Origin: an uncultured Clostridia bacterium | GTDB lineage: Bacteria > Bacillota > Clostridia > Oscillospirales > CAG-272 | Assembly: GCA_946404295.1 (NCBI GenBank) | Contig: CAMJDE010000006.1 | Location: forward strand, 1 to 18,286 | Length of the DNA: 18,286 bases | Reading direction: 5' to 3' | In this document: one piece after another, positions 7,479 to 13,517 of the stretch | Layout of the letters: each line of letters opens with the position of its first letter | Position numbering within the stretch: position 1 is the stretch's first letter | Notes under the pieces: generated by a model | Databases searched by the model: none | The model's input: only the letters and a program-made list of their open reading frames with translations | Told to the model about the DNA's origin: nothing | Made by a program: the position numbers and the translations under genes

Positions 7479-8419
7479 CAGGTTCTCCCTCCCTTGATCA
7501 GGACAAAGCGGAGCGCGTACCAGTCGTTTTCGGAGATCACCTTTTCCTCTTCAAACCCCGCCGCCGCCATTCCCGCGCGCAGGTCGGAGAGGCGCGGTTC
7601 GATAATCCCGGAACAGATCAGGCGGGCGCCGGGGCGCAGAAAGGACGGCAGATCGGGCGCCATCCGGAGCAGAACGTCCGAGACGATGTTGGCGACGCAA
7701 AGGTCGTAGCCGCCGTCGGGTCTTTCGACCGAGGCAAGCAGATCGGAGACCCCGAAAAAGACGTTTTTCGTTTGGTTCATTTCGGCGTTCTCGCCCGCCA
7801 CGCGCACCGCCACGGGGTCGATGTCGTACCCGCGAACGAGCGACGCGCCGAGTTTTTCCGCCGTGATCGCGAGAATCCCGCTGCCGGTCCCGACGTCGAG
7901 CGTTTTTTCGCCGCCTTCGAGCGTCTCTTCGAGCAGAAGGGTGGCGAGCCGGGTTGTTTCGTGCGTGCCCGCGCCGAACGCCATACCGGGATCCATTCTG
8001 ACGACGGTCTCGCCGTCCTTTGCCCGGTAGTCCTGCCAGGCGGGGACGATGGTCACGCGCCCGAGCGGGATCGGGTGATAGTATTGCTTCCAAGATTCCG
8101 CCCAATCCTCTTCGCAAAGGCCCTCGCATTCGTATTTCCATTCGATCCCGGCAAACGAGAACCGTTCGTGAAGGAACGCGATATATTCGGAGAGGTTCTT
8201 TTCGCGCGCGACGAAGATTGAGACGGCGATCCTCGTCGGATCGGCGTTTTTGATGCTCTCGTCGACGAGATCCCCGTACATCCCCGTCTCAAAGGGAAAG
8301 TCGCTGTAATCCTCGATCATCAGCCCGTTGTCGAGCATCCCCATCACCGCCGTCACGGTATCCAGGTCGTCCCGCGACGCGCGGACGGTCAGTTTGGTCC
8401 ATTCTGCCTGTCGTTCCAT
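7478..8419 (-). CDS. prmA: Ribosomal protein L11 methyltransferase
   Basis: Methylates amino groups of ribosomal protein L11. The 313-residue product has the N-terminal substrate-recognition domain (about 1-115) and a class I SAM-methyltransferase domain. Visible motifs are MDPGMAFGAGTHETT (142-156), the SAM-binding LDVGTGSGILAI (174-185), acidic motif II GYDIDPVAV (197-205) and the catalytic-region VANIVSDVL (242-250). GAGG upstream of the ATG supports the start. It lies 12 nt downstream of ribF and overlaps rsmE by one base. Intact and typical. Confidence 0.95.
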   Translation of the reverse strand: MERQAEWTKLTVRASRDDLDTVTAVMGMLDNGLMIEDYSDFPFETGMYGDLVDESIKNADPTRIAVSIFVAREKNLSEYIAFLHERFSFAGIEWKYECEGLCEEDWAESWKQYYHPIPLGRVTIVPAWQDYRAKDGETVVRMDPGMAFGAGTHETTRLATLLLEETLEGGEKTLDVGTGSGILAITAEKLGASLVRGYDIDPVAVRVAGENAEMNQTKNVFFGVSDLLASVERPDGGYDLCVANIVSDVLLRMAPDLPSFLRPGARLICSGIIEPRLSDLRAGMAAAGFEEEKVISENDWYALRFVLIKGGRT

Positions 8420-8431
8420 CGTTTCCTCTTT

Positions 8432-9343
8432 TCAACCCTTTGCCCGGGCGATATCGCGCTCGATCTGGCGGTAGAGTTCCTCGGGGCTGTCAAACCGTTT
8501 CTCGTCGCGCAGAAAGCCGAGCAGTTCGACCCGCGCAACTCTCCCGTAAAGGTCTTCGCCCGCGTAATCGAAGAGATAACTCTCGCAGTTGACGGTCTCC
8601 CCGCCGAAGGTCGGGCGCGTGCCGACGTTCGAGACGGCGGGATAGCCCTCTTTTCCGTCGAGGATCACCCGCGAGCGGTAGACCCCGCGACGCGGGAGCG
8701 CCAGATGCGGCGCGATCGCGAGGTTGACGGTCGGGATCCCCTCTGTGTGCCCGTAGCCGCGCCCGTGCTCGACCCTGCCCGTATAAGAGAAGGGTCTGCC
8801 GAGCATCTTTTCCGCCCGTTCGGCGTCGCCCTCCGAGAGGGCGGCGCGGATCGCGGACGAACTGACGACGGTCCCGTCAAGGACGGTCGGAGCGATCACC
8901 TCGGCTTCCCCGCCCGCCGCGTTCATCAGCCGGACCAGCGCGGAACTGTCGCCCGCCGCCCTCAAGCCGAAGCGGAAATTGAAGCCGCAGACGGCGACCG
9001 CGACCTTCATCAGCCCGATCAGGGCGTCCGACACGAACGCCTCGGGGGAATAGCCCGAGAAATCGGGAAAATCGGCGGCGAAAACCGTCTCGATCCCCGC
9101 CTCACGGAAAAGATCGAGTTTCTCCGAAAAGTCGGTCAGGCGCGCCGCGTCGGGTTTGAAGGTGCGGGCGTCGTCCGAGAAGGTAAAGACCGCGGGGACC
9201 AGCCCGCGTTCGCCCGCGATCGCGACCGCGCGATCCAGCAGGCGGCGGTGCCCGATATGCACCCCGTCGAAAAAGCCGAGCGCCGCGACCGTCCTGCCCG
9301 CGTCGGGCGGAGGACAGCCGGGGCGGATGCGGATCAGTTTCAT
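8432..9343 (-). CDS. ribF: Bifunctional riboflavin kinase / FAD synthetase
   Basis: Makes FMN from riboflavin and FAD from FMN. Read from the ATG at 9343 the product has 303 residues. The N-terminal nucleotidyltransferase domain has GFFDGVHIGH (23-32), VCGFNFRFG (118-126) and SSSAIR (161-166). The C-terminal kinase domain has GRVEHGRGYGHTEGIPTVNL (189-208), GVY (220-222) and the catalytic-base region NCESYLFDYAGEDLYG (E254). The frame stays open 28 codons further upstream to 9427. I prefer 9343 because AAAGGAGG lies 8 nt before it, conserved sequence begins there, and the longer version would run through the promoter. It heads the ribF-prmA-rsmE block. Confidence 0.95.
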   Translation of the reverse strand: MKLIRIRPGCPPPDAGRTVAALGFFDGVHIGHRRLLDRAVAIAGERGLVPAVFTFSDDARTFKPDAARLTDFSEKLDLFREAGIETVFAADFPDFSGYSPEAFVSDALIGLMKVAVAVCGFNFRFGLRAAGDSSALVRLMNAAGGEAEVIAPTVLDGTVVSSSAIRAALSEGDAERAEKMLGRPFSYTGRVEHGRGYGHTEGIPTVNLAIAPHLALPRRGVYRSRVILDGKEGYPAVSNVGTRPTFGGETVNCESYLFDYAGEDLYGRVARVELLGFLRDEKRFDSPEELYRQIERDIARAKG

Positions 9344-9351
9344 TTCGCCGT

Positions 9352-9359
9352 CCTCCTTT
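9352..9359 (-). promoter_or_regulatory. Ribosome binding site that fixes the ribF start
   Basis: AAAGGAGG on the minus strand, 8 nt from the ATG at 9343. No comparable site precedes the upstream in-frame ATG at 9427, which lies inside the -35 element. Confidence 0.85.
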
Positions 9360-9366
9360 CGCTTTT

Positions 9367-9388
9367 TTCCGTCGGTCGTCCGACGGAA
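9367..9388 (-). promoter_or_regulatory. 5'-end hairpin of the ribF leader
   Basis: TTCCGTCGG and CCGACGGAA are perfect 9-bp arms around a 4-nt loop. With transcription starting near 9392, this hairpin would form almost at the 5' end of the mRNA. It would leave the ribosome binding site free, since only a few A-rich bases separate them. A stabilising role is likely. It is far too short to be an FMN riboswitch. Confidence 0.55.
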
Positions 9389-9398
9389 CTCCGATGAT

Positions 9399-9427
9399 AT
9401 TATATCCTTTTCCCGCCCCTTTGTCAA
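9399..9427 (-). promoter_or_regulatory. Perfect-consensus sigma-A promoter for ribF-prmA-rsmE
   Basis: On the minus strand TTGACA (9427-9422) is separated by exactly 17 nt from TATAAT (9404-9399). Every base matches consensus. The predicted transcription start is near 9392, giving a leader of about 48 nt. Confidence 0.88.
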
Positions 9428-9460
9428 TCGTTCGGGCGCTTTTCCGCTTCCGCCCCGAAA

Positions 9461-9484
9461 AAGCGCGCGTTTTCCCGCGCGCTT
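9461..9484 (-). terminator. Terminator-like hairpin between the divergent promoters
   Basis: AAGCGCGC (9461-9468) pairs with GCGCGCTT (9477-9484), with one more G-C pair inside. On the minus strand the stem is followed by a short T-run (TTTTT across 9462-9458). Transcription towards ribF from inside the transporter gene would be stopped here. The stem also abuts the -35 box of the transporter promoter (9488), so an operator role is an alternative. A second, imperfect inverted repeat lies beside it at 9431-9459. Confidence 0.5.
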
Positions 9485-9487
9485 AAA

Positions 9488-9516
9488 TTGACAAGTACAA
9501 GAAGAAATAGTATAAT
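9488..9516 (+). promoter_or_regulatory. Perfect-consensus sigma-A promoter for the MFS-GDPD-methyltransferase operon
   Basis: TTGACA (9488-9493), a 17-nt spacer, then TATAAT (9511-9516); both hexamers match consensus fully. The predicted start is near 9523, with AAGGAGG at 9547-9553. Confidence 0.9.
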
Positions 9517-9558
9517 AGAAGCAGAACGAAAAAGGGGTCGCCCCCGAAGGAGGACCTT

Positions 9559-11127
9559 GTGAAACTGAATTACAAAAAGACGGTGCTGGTCGGGTTCGCG
9601 TTTTTCCTGATCTGTCTGTTCTGGCAGGCGTACGACACGCTGATCCCGAAGATCCTGACCGACAAGTTCGGGCTGTCGCAGACGGCGTCGGGGGTCATTA
9701 TGGCGCTCGACAATATCGTCGCGCTCTTTATGCTCCCGCTCTTCGGCGCCCTCTCGGATAAGTGCCGCTCGAAGATGGGGCGGCGCACGCCCTTCATCCT
9801 GATCGGGACCATCGTGGCGATCGCCCTGATCTTCCCGCTCTCGATCTCGGACCGGATGCAGCTTGAGAACCTCTCGGACGCCGATCCCGCCGACCGGGCG
9901 GCGCAGCTGTCCGAGGTCTGGGACGCCAATCCCGAGATCCCCGATCCCCGCCCCGGCGCGTCGGGCAAGACGGCGCTGCAAGACCTCTTCACCACGCGCG
10001 AGGAGTTCACGTCGATCCCCCTGACCGACGAGAACGGCGACCTCACCGAGGGACAGACCGACTACGTGATCCCGGCACGGCAGGCGTACGCGCGGATGGT
10101 CACGAGGGAGAACCCCGCGCCGATGATCCTCTTTATGGGGGCGCTGATCCTCTTGCTCCTCTCGATGTCGGTTTTCCGATCGCCCGCCGTCGCCCTGATG
10201 CCCGACGTGACGATCAAGCCGCTCCGATCGAAGGCGAACGCCGTCATCAACCTGATGGGCGCGGTCGGCGGCATCCTGACGCTGGGGCTCGGGCTGGTGC
10301 TCGGAACCGGGAAAGCCGAAAACGCCCTGATGCACTACGGCACCTTCTTCCTCATCGTCGCGGGGATGATGGCGGTTTCGCTCGCGATCTTCCTCGCCTT
10401 CGTCCGAGAACCCCGCTGCGTCCGTGAAATGGAGGAGGAGAGCCGTCGGCTCGGGATCTCTCCCGCCGTCGAAAGCGAACTGGACGAAGCGAAGCGCGAG
10501 GCGGAAAAGCACGGCGGCACCGGCGCGCTCCTGCCCCTGCTCCTGATCCTCTCGTCGGTCGTTTTCTGGTACATGGGCTACAACGCCGTGACCAGCAAGT
10601 ATTCGGTCTACGCCGGGCAGGTGCTCGGGCTCGACTATAACCTGACGCTTCTGCTCGCGCAGGGGGTGACCATCCTCGCATTCCTGCCGATCGGCTTTCT
10701 CTCCTCGAAGGTCGGGCGCAAGCGCACGATCCTCGCCGGAGTGATCCTGATGACGGTCGCCTTCTCGTGCGCGTCGTTTCTGCGCCAGAACAGCCCGGCG
10801 CTGCTCGTGAACGTCCTCTTCTGCGCCGCCGGGATCGGCTGGGCGGCGATCAACGTCAACAGTTTCCCGATGGTGGTCGAACTCTGCAGCTCCGACAACG
10901 TCGGCAAATATACCGGCTACTACTACACCGCGTCGATGGCGGCGCAGACCCTGACCCCGATCCTCTCGGGTTTCTTTATGGATCGGATCGGGATGACCTC
11001 GCTCTTCCCCTACGCCTCGGTCTGCATCTTCTGCGCCCTCATCACGATGATCTTCGTCAAACGCGGCGATAACCGCGAAACCAAAACGCCGGGCGACGCG
11101 CCCGAAAACAAGGAGGAAACGGTATGA
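9559..11127 (+). CDS. MFS transporter, SLC45/GPH-like, with large extracytoplasmic loop
   Basis: Predicted 12-helix major facilitator of 522 residues. It begins with GTG; AAGGAGG ends 5 nt upstream and decides the start. The first helices and the cytoplasmic loop DKCRSKMGRRTPFI (67-80) match the SLC45/sucrose-symporter branch of MFS. The second-half equivalent is SSKVGRKRT (382-390). A sugar or glycoside substrate coupled to protons or sodium is likely by family, but unproven. Between helix 3 (about 77-95) and helix 4 (about 188-206) there is a hydrophilic loop of about 90 residues rich in Asp/Pro, far longer than usual. The C-terminus is a charged tail. Its stop overlaps the next start (ATGA), so it is coupled to the phosphodiesterase. 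Confidence 0.88.
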   Translation: MKLNYKKTVLVGFAFFLICLFWQAYDTLIPKILTDKFGLSQTASGVIMALDNIVALFMLPLFGALSDKCRSKMGRRTPFILIGTIVAIALIFPLSISDRMQLENLSDADPADRAAQLSEVWDANPEIPDPRPGASGKTALQDLFTTREEFTSIPLTDENGDLTEGQTDYVIPARQAYARMVTRENPAPMILFMGALILLLLSMSVFRSPAVALMPDVTIKPLRSKANAVINLMGAVGGILTLGLGLVLGTGKAENALMHYGTFFLIVAGMMAVSLAIFLAFVREPRCVREMEEESRRLGISPAVESELDEAKREAEKHGGTGALLPLLLILSSVVFWYMGYNAVTSKYSVYAGQVLGLDYNLTLLLAQGVTILAFLPIGFLSSKVGRKRTILAGVILMTVAFSCASFLRQNSPALLVNVLFCAAGIGWAAINVNSFPMVVELCSSDNVGKYTGYYYTASMAAQTLTPILSGFFMDRIGMTSLFPYASVCIFCALITMIFVKRGDNRETKTPGDAPENKEETV

Positions 11128-11990
11128 CCCCGCTTCAGATTGCACTTTGTTCTATTCTCGGAGGGGGCGTTCTGCTCTTCCTCTTCGCCTTCTGGCTCCG
11201 TCGGTTCCTCACCGCGCCCGCCAAGCCGCGCGCCGGCTCCGAGCGCCTGACGGGGATTGAACTCGCCCACCGCGGGCTGCACGAGAACCCGTCGCTTCCC
11301 GAAAACTCGCTCGGCGCGTTCAAAGCCGCCGTCGACGCGGGCTTCGGGATCGAGCTCGACGTGCAGCTCTCAAAGGACGGCGTCCCGGTCGTTTTCCACG
11401 ATCAGACCCTCGACCGCGTCTGCGGGATCTCCGGTTCGACCCGGGACTATCCATATGAAAAATTGGCGACCACCCCCCTCTTCGGGCAGGAGGGCGTGGG
11501 GATCCCTTCGTTTGCCGACGTGCTCGAGACCGTCGGCGGGCGCGTCCCGCTGCTGGTCGAGATCAAGGGCGAGGACCCCGACTTCATTTCGACCTGCGAG
11601 AAGGCGGCGGCGCTCCTCGACGCCTACCGCGGCGAATACTGGGTCGAATCCTTTAACCCCCTCGCCATCGCGTGGTTCAAAAAACATCGCCCCGCCGTCC
11701 TGCGCGGGCAGCTCAATATGGCGTACAATCGGCACGACAAGTACAAGGGCAAACCGAAGTACCGCGTCCTGCAGCACTTCCTTCTGAACTTCCGCGCCCG
11801 CCCCGATTTCATCGCCTATCACGTGGGCAACGTCGACGACCGCTCGCTCAATCGGCTCCGCCGGATCTATCACGTTCCCGTGATGCTCTGGACGGTCAAG
11901 ACCCCCGAGGACCGCGCCGCGGCGGCGGGGTTCGAGGGCGTGATCTTCGAGGGCGCGGGGCGCCCCGCCGCGGGGGATGAAACGCCGTGA
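11124..11990 (+). CDS. Glycerophosphodiester phosphodiesterase family protein, membrane-anchored
   Basis: Predicted to hydrolyse glycerophosphodiesters to glycerol 3-phosphate and an alcohol. The 288 residues begin with one membrane segment (about 5-26) followed by the TIM-barrel GDPD domain. Key residues are visible: HRG at 49-51, PEN at 59-61, ELDV at 77-80 (metal-binding E77 and D79), FHD at 91-93 (H92), EIKG at 146-149, and SFNP at 177-180. The arrangement of basic residues around the helix does not settle whether the domain faces in or out. It starts in an ATGA overlap with the transporter gene behind AAGGAGG and ends in a GTGA overlap with the methyltransferase gene. A role in lipid or teichoic-acid turnover is an inference. 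Confidence 0.93.
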   Translation: MTPLQIALCSILGGGVLLFLFAFWLRRFLTAPAKPRAGSERLTGIELAHRGLHENPSLPENSLGAFKAAVDAGFGIELDVQLSKDGVPVVFHDQTLDRVCGISGSTRDYPYEKLATTPLFGQEGVGIPSFADVLETVGGRVPLLVEIKGEDPDFISTCEKAAALLDAYRGEYWVESFNPLAIAWFKKHRPAVLRGQLNMAYNRHDKYKGKPKYRVLQHFLLNFRARPDFIAYHVGNVDDRSLNRLRRIYHVPVMLWTVKTPEDRAAAAGFEGVIFEGAGRPAAGDETP

Positions 11991-13165
11991 AGATCACCTT
12001 GACGGCGACGTGTCTCTTCGGGTTGGAACGCCTGCTCGGCGAGGAGATCGAACAACTCGGTTACGACCGGGTCGAGACCATCGACGGGCGGATCACCTAC
12101 CGCGGGGACGAGGAAGCGATCGCCCTCTCGAACGTCTTTCTGCGCTACGCCGAGCGCGTGTTCATCAATCTCGGCAGGTTCTCCGCCGACACCTTCGACG
12201 CCCTGTTTGAGGGGACGAAGGCGCTGCCGTGGGAGACCTGGATCGGGCGGGACGACGCCTTCCCGGTCAAGGGACACTCGATCAAGAGCAAACTCTTCTC
12301 GATCCCCGATTGTCAGCGGATCGTGAAACGGGCGGTGGTGGATCGGCTCTCGTCGGTCTACGGGCTGACCCGCTTTCCCGAAACGGGAGTGACCTATCAG
12401 ATCGAGTTCTTTATCTTAAAGGACGAGGCGACCCTGATGATCGACACCTCGGGCGACCCGCTCCACAAACGCGGGTACCGCCCCGAAGCGAACGCCGCCC
12501 CGATCCGCGAAACGCTCGCCGCCGCGATCGCCGCGATATCGCGCCCGCGGGAAGAGGTGCTGTTCTGGGACCCGATGTGCGGGTCGGGCACCATCGCGAT
12601 CGAGGCGGCGATGATGATGAAGCATATCGCCCCGGGCGCCAACCGCCGCTTCGCCGCCGAACGCTTCCCCGCTATCCCCCGCTCGGTCTGGGCGGCGGCA
12701 CGCGAAGAGGCGCGCGACGGGATCGTGGAGACCCGGTTCGAGGTCTACGCCTCGGATATCGACCCGGAAGCCGTGTCGCTCACGAAAGAGAACGCACGCC
12801 GCGCCGGAGTCGCCGACCTGATCCGCGCGTTTGAAGCCGACGCCCGCCGAATCTCCGCGCCCGGTCGGCGCGGCACGGTCGTCACCAATCCCCCCTACGG
12901 CGAACGGATGCTGACCGCCCCCGAGGTCGAAACGCTCTACCGCGAACTCGGACGGCACTTCCGCAGTCTCGCCCCGTGGCAGGTCTATATCATCTCCTCG
13001 GTCCAAAATTTCGAAGCCCTCTACGGCAAACGCGCCGACAAAACGAGAAAACTATATAACGGTATGATCCCGTGTATTCTTTACCAATATTTCAAAAACG
13101 AAAAGAACGAGGGGGAGACGATTTCCCGCTTTCTTGAAAGAAAGCGGGGCAAAGAACTTCCATAA
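11987..13165 (+). CDS. THUMP-domain class I rRNA methyltransferase (RlmL N-terminal/YpsC-like)
   Basis: Predicted SAM-dependent 23S rRNA guanine-N2 methyltransferase related to the first half of E. coli RlmL. The THUMP domain spans about 43-155. The hinge motif LHKRGYRPEANAAPIRETLA (159-178) is followed by the catalytic domain with DPMCGSGTIAIEAAMM (195-210), acidic SDIDPEAV (256-263) and the catalytic NPPYGERM (301-308). The start is GTG in a GTGA overlap with the preceding gene, behind GGGGGAT. Homologues usually end soon after LYQYFK (365-370). Here about 22 further residues (to ERKRGKELP) are encoded across two perfect hairpins at 13125-13148 and 13157-13178, so the tail probably comes from repeat DNA. 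Confidence 0.92.
   Translation: MKITLTATCLFGLERLLGEEIEQLGYDRVETIDGRITYRGDEEAIALSNVFLRYAERVFINLGRFSADTFDALFEGTKALPWETWIGRDDAFPVKGHSIKSKLFSIPDCQRIVKRAVVDRLSSVYGLTRFPETGVTYQIEFFILKDEATLMIDTSGDPLHKRGYRPEANAAPIRETLAAAIAAISRPREEVLFWDPMCGSGTIAIEAAMMMKHIAPGANRRFAAERFPAIPRSVWAAAREEARDGIVETRFEVYASDIDPEAVSLTKENARRAGVADLIRAFEADARRISAPGRRGTVVTNPPYGERMLTAPEVETLYRELGRHFRSLAPWQVYIISSVQNFEALYGKRADKTRKLYNGMIPCILYQYFKNEKNEGETISRFLERKRGKELP
13125..13148. repeat. Perfect hairpin in the 3' end of the methyltransferase gene
   Basis: CCCGCTTTCTT and AAGAAAGCGGG form 11-bp arms around GA. It lies wholly inside the coding sequence for the extra C-terminal tail. No T-run follows, so it is not a normal terminator. Confidence 0.7.
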
Positions 13166-13178
13166 AGGATTATGGAAG
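13157..13178. repeat. Perfect hairpin across the methyltransferase stop codon
   Basis: CTTCCATAA and TTATGGAAG are 9-bp arms around AGGA. The TAA stop (13163-13165) is part of the left arm. Only 8 nt separate it from the preceding hairpin. Confidence 0.7.
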
Positions 13179-13188
13179 AGCAAAACGC

Positions 13189-13280
13189 CACGCGAACCCC
13201 CAACGCTTACTGCGTGCGCGTCGGGGAACCCCTACACGCGAACCCCCAACGCTTACTGCGTGCGCGTCGGGGAACCCCTA
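13189..13280. repeat. 46-bp exact tandem duplication
   Basis: Two adjacent identical 46-bp units, 13189-13234 and 13235-13280, each beginning CACGCGAACCCCCAACGC and ending CGGGGAACCCCTA. Each unit can fold weakly: ACGC/GCGT around TTACT inside CCCC/GGGG. Three frames are open across it on the plus strand, but none looks like a protein. Divergence is zero, so the duplication is recent or actively homogenised. Confidence 0.9.
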
Positions 13281-13343
13281 TCCGTTGCGACGCCGTTTTG
13301 CGGTTCTATAGCCGCGACAGCTTCGGCTTTCTTTGCTTTTGGT
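13281..13343. other. Intergenic segment between the tandem repeat and the hairpin array
   Basis: AGCCG and CGGCT (around 13310-13328) can pair over a 9-nt loop and are followed by a T-rich stretch (TTTCTTTGCTTTT). This is a weak terminator candidate for the plus-strand operon. I see no gene or promoter here. Confidence 0.35.
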
Positions 13344-13352
13344 CTGTTTTCA
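13344..13352. repeat. Left 9-bp direct repeat flanking the hairpin array
   Basis: CTGTTTTCA, identical to 13509-13517. It ends one base before the first hairpin. Confidence 0.6.
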
Positions 13353-13353
13353 C

Positions 13354-13508
13354 GCCGCGCGGCGATTTTCGCCGCGCGGCACATCACGTTCCGCGTTCCG
13401 CGGAACACATCACAATTGCCGCGGCGTTCGCCGCGGCAATTACATCCCGTTTTGCGGCGCCTTTCGCCGCAAAACACATCACGCGGGCGAGCGTTTCCGC
13501 TCGCCCGC
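13354..13508. repeat. Array of five perfect hairpins with constant 7-nt linkers
   Basis: Five consecutive perfect palindromes occupy 13354-13380 (12-bp stem), 13388-13406 (8 bp), 13414-13441 (13 bp), 13449-13475 (11 bp) and 13483-13508 (11 bp). The four gaps are each exactly 7 nt: ACATCAC, ACATCAC, ACATCCC, ACATCAC. Lower stems differ completely (for example AATTGCC, GTTTTGCG, GCGGGCGA), while the apex keeps GCG/CGC around 2-5 nt. Loops are T-rich on the plus strand and A-rich on the minus strand, where the last is a GAAA tetraloop. The array lies between convergent genes and begins 7 nt past the stop of the minus-strand lipoprotein gene. REP/BIME-like elements or multiple terminators are alternatives; no U-tract supports the latter. 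Confidence 0.92.
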
Positions 13509-13517
13509 CTGTTTTCA
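13509..13517. repeat. Right 9-bp direct repeat flanking the hairpin array
   Basis: CTGTTTTCA directly after the fifth hairpin. Its last three bases are the stop codon (TGA on the minus strand) of the lipoprotein gene. The pair resembles a target-site duplication, but 9 bp with a T4 run could recur by chance. Confidence 0.6.

Noticed and set aside
9344..9398. FMN riboswitch upstream of ribF
   Set aside because: The leader is about 48 nt and holds only one simple hairpin; the FMN aptamer needs well over 100 nt with several helices.
9344..9427. Longer ribF start at 9427
   Set aside because: It would translate the promoter region and lacks a ribosome binding site, whereas 9343 has AAAGGAGG at good spacing and begins at the conserved protein sequence.
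9424..11145. 573-codon open frame on the minus strand
   Set aside because: Antisense to the MFS transporter; low-complexity Arg/Asp/Glu/His translation, no ribosome binding site, and the real gene has a perfect promoter and coupled neighbours.
13354..13508. CRISPR array
   Set aside because: The repeated part is only 7 nt and the intervening parts are perfect palindromes, not unique spacers. No cas gene is present.
13189..13517. Insertion sequence or transposon remnant
   Set aside because: No transposase fragment and no terminal inverted repeats; only the 9-bp direct repeats hint at insertion, and these are reported separately.
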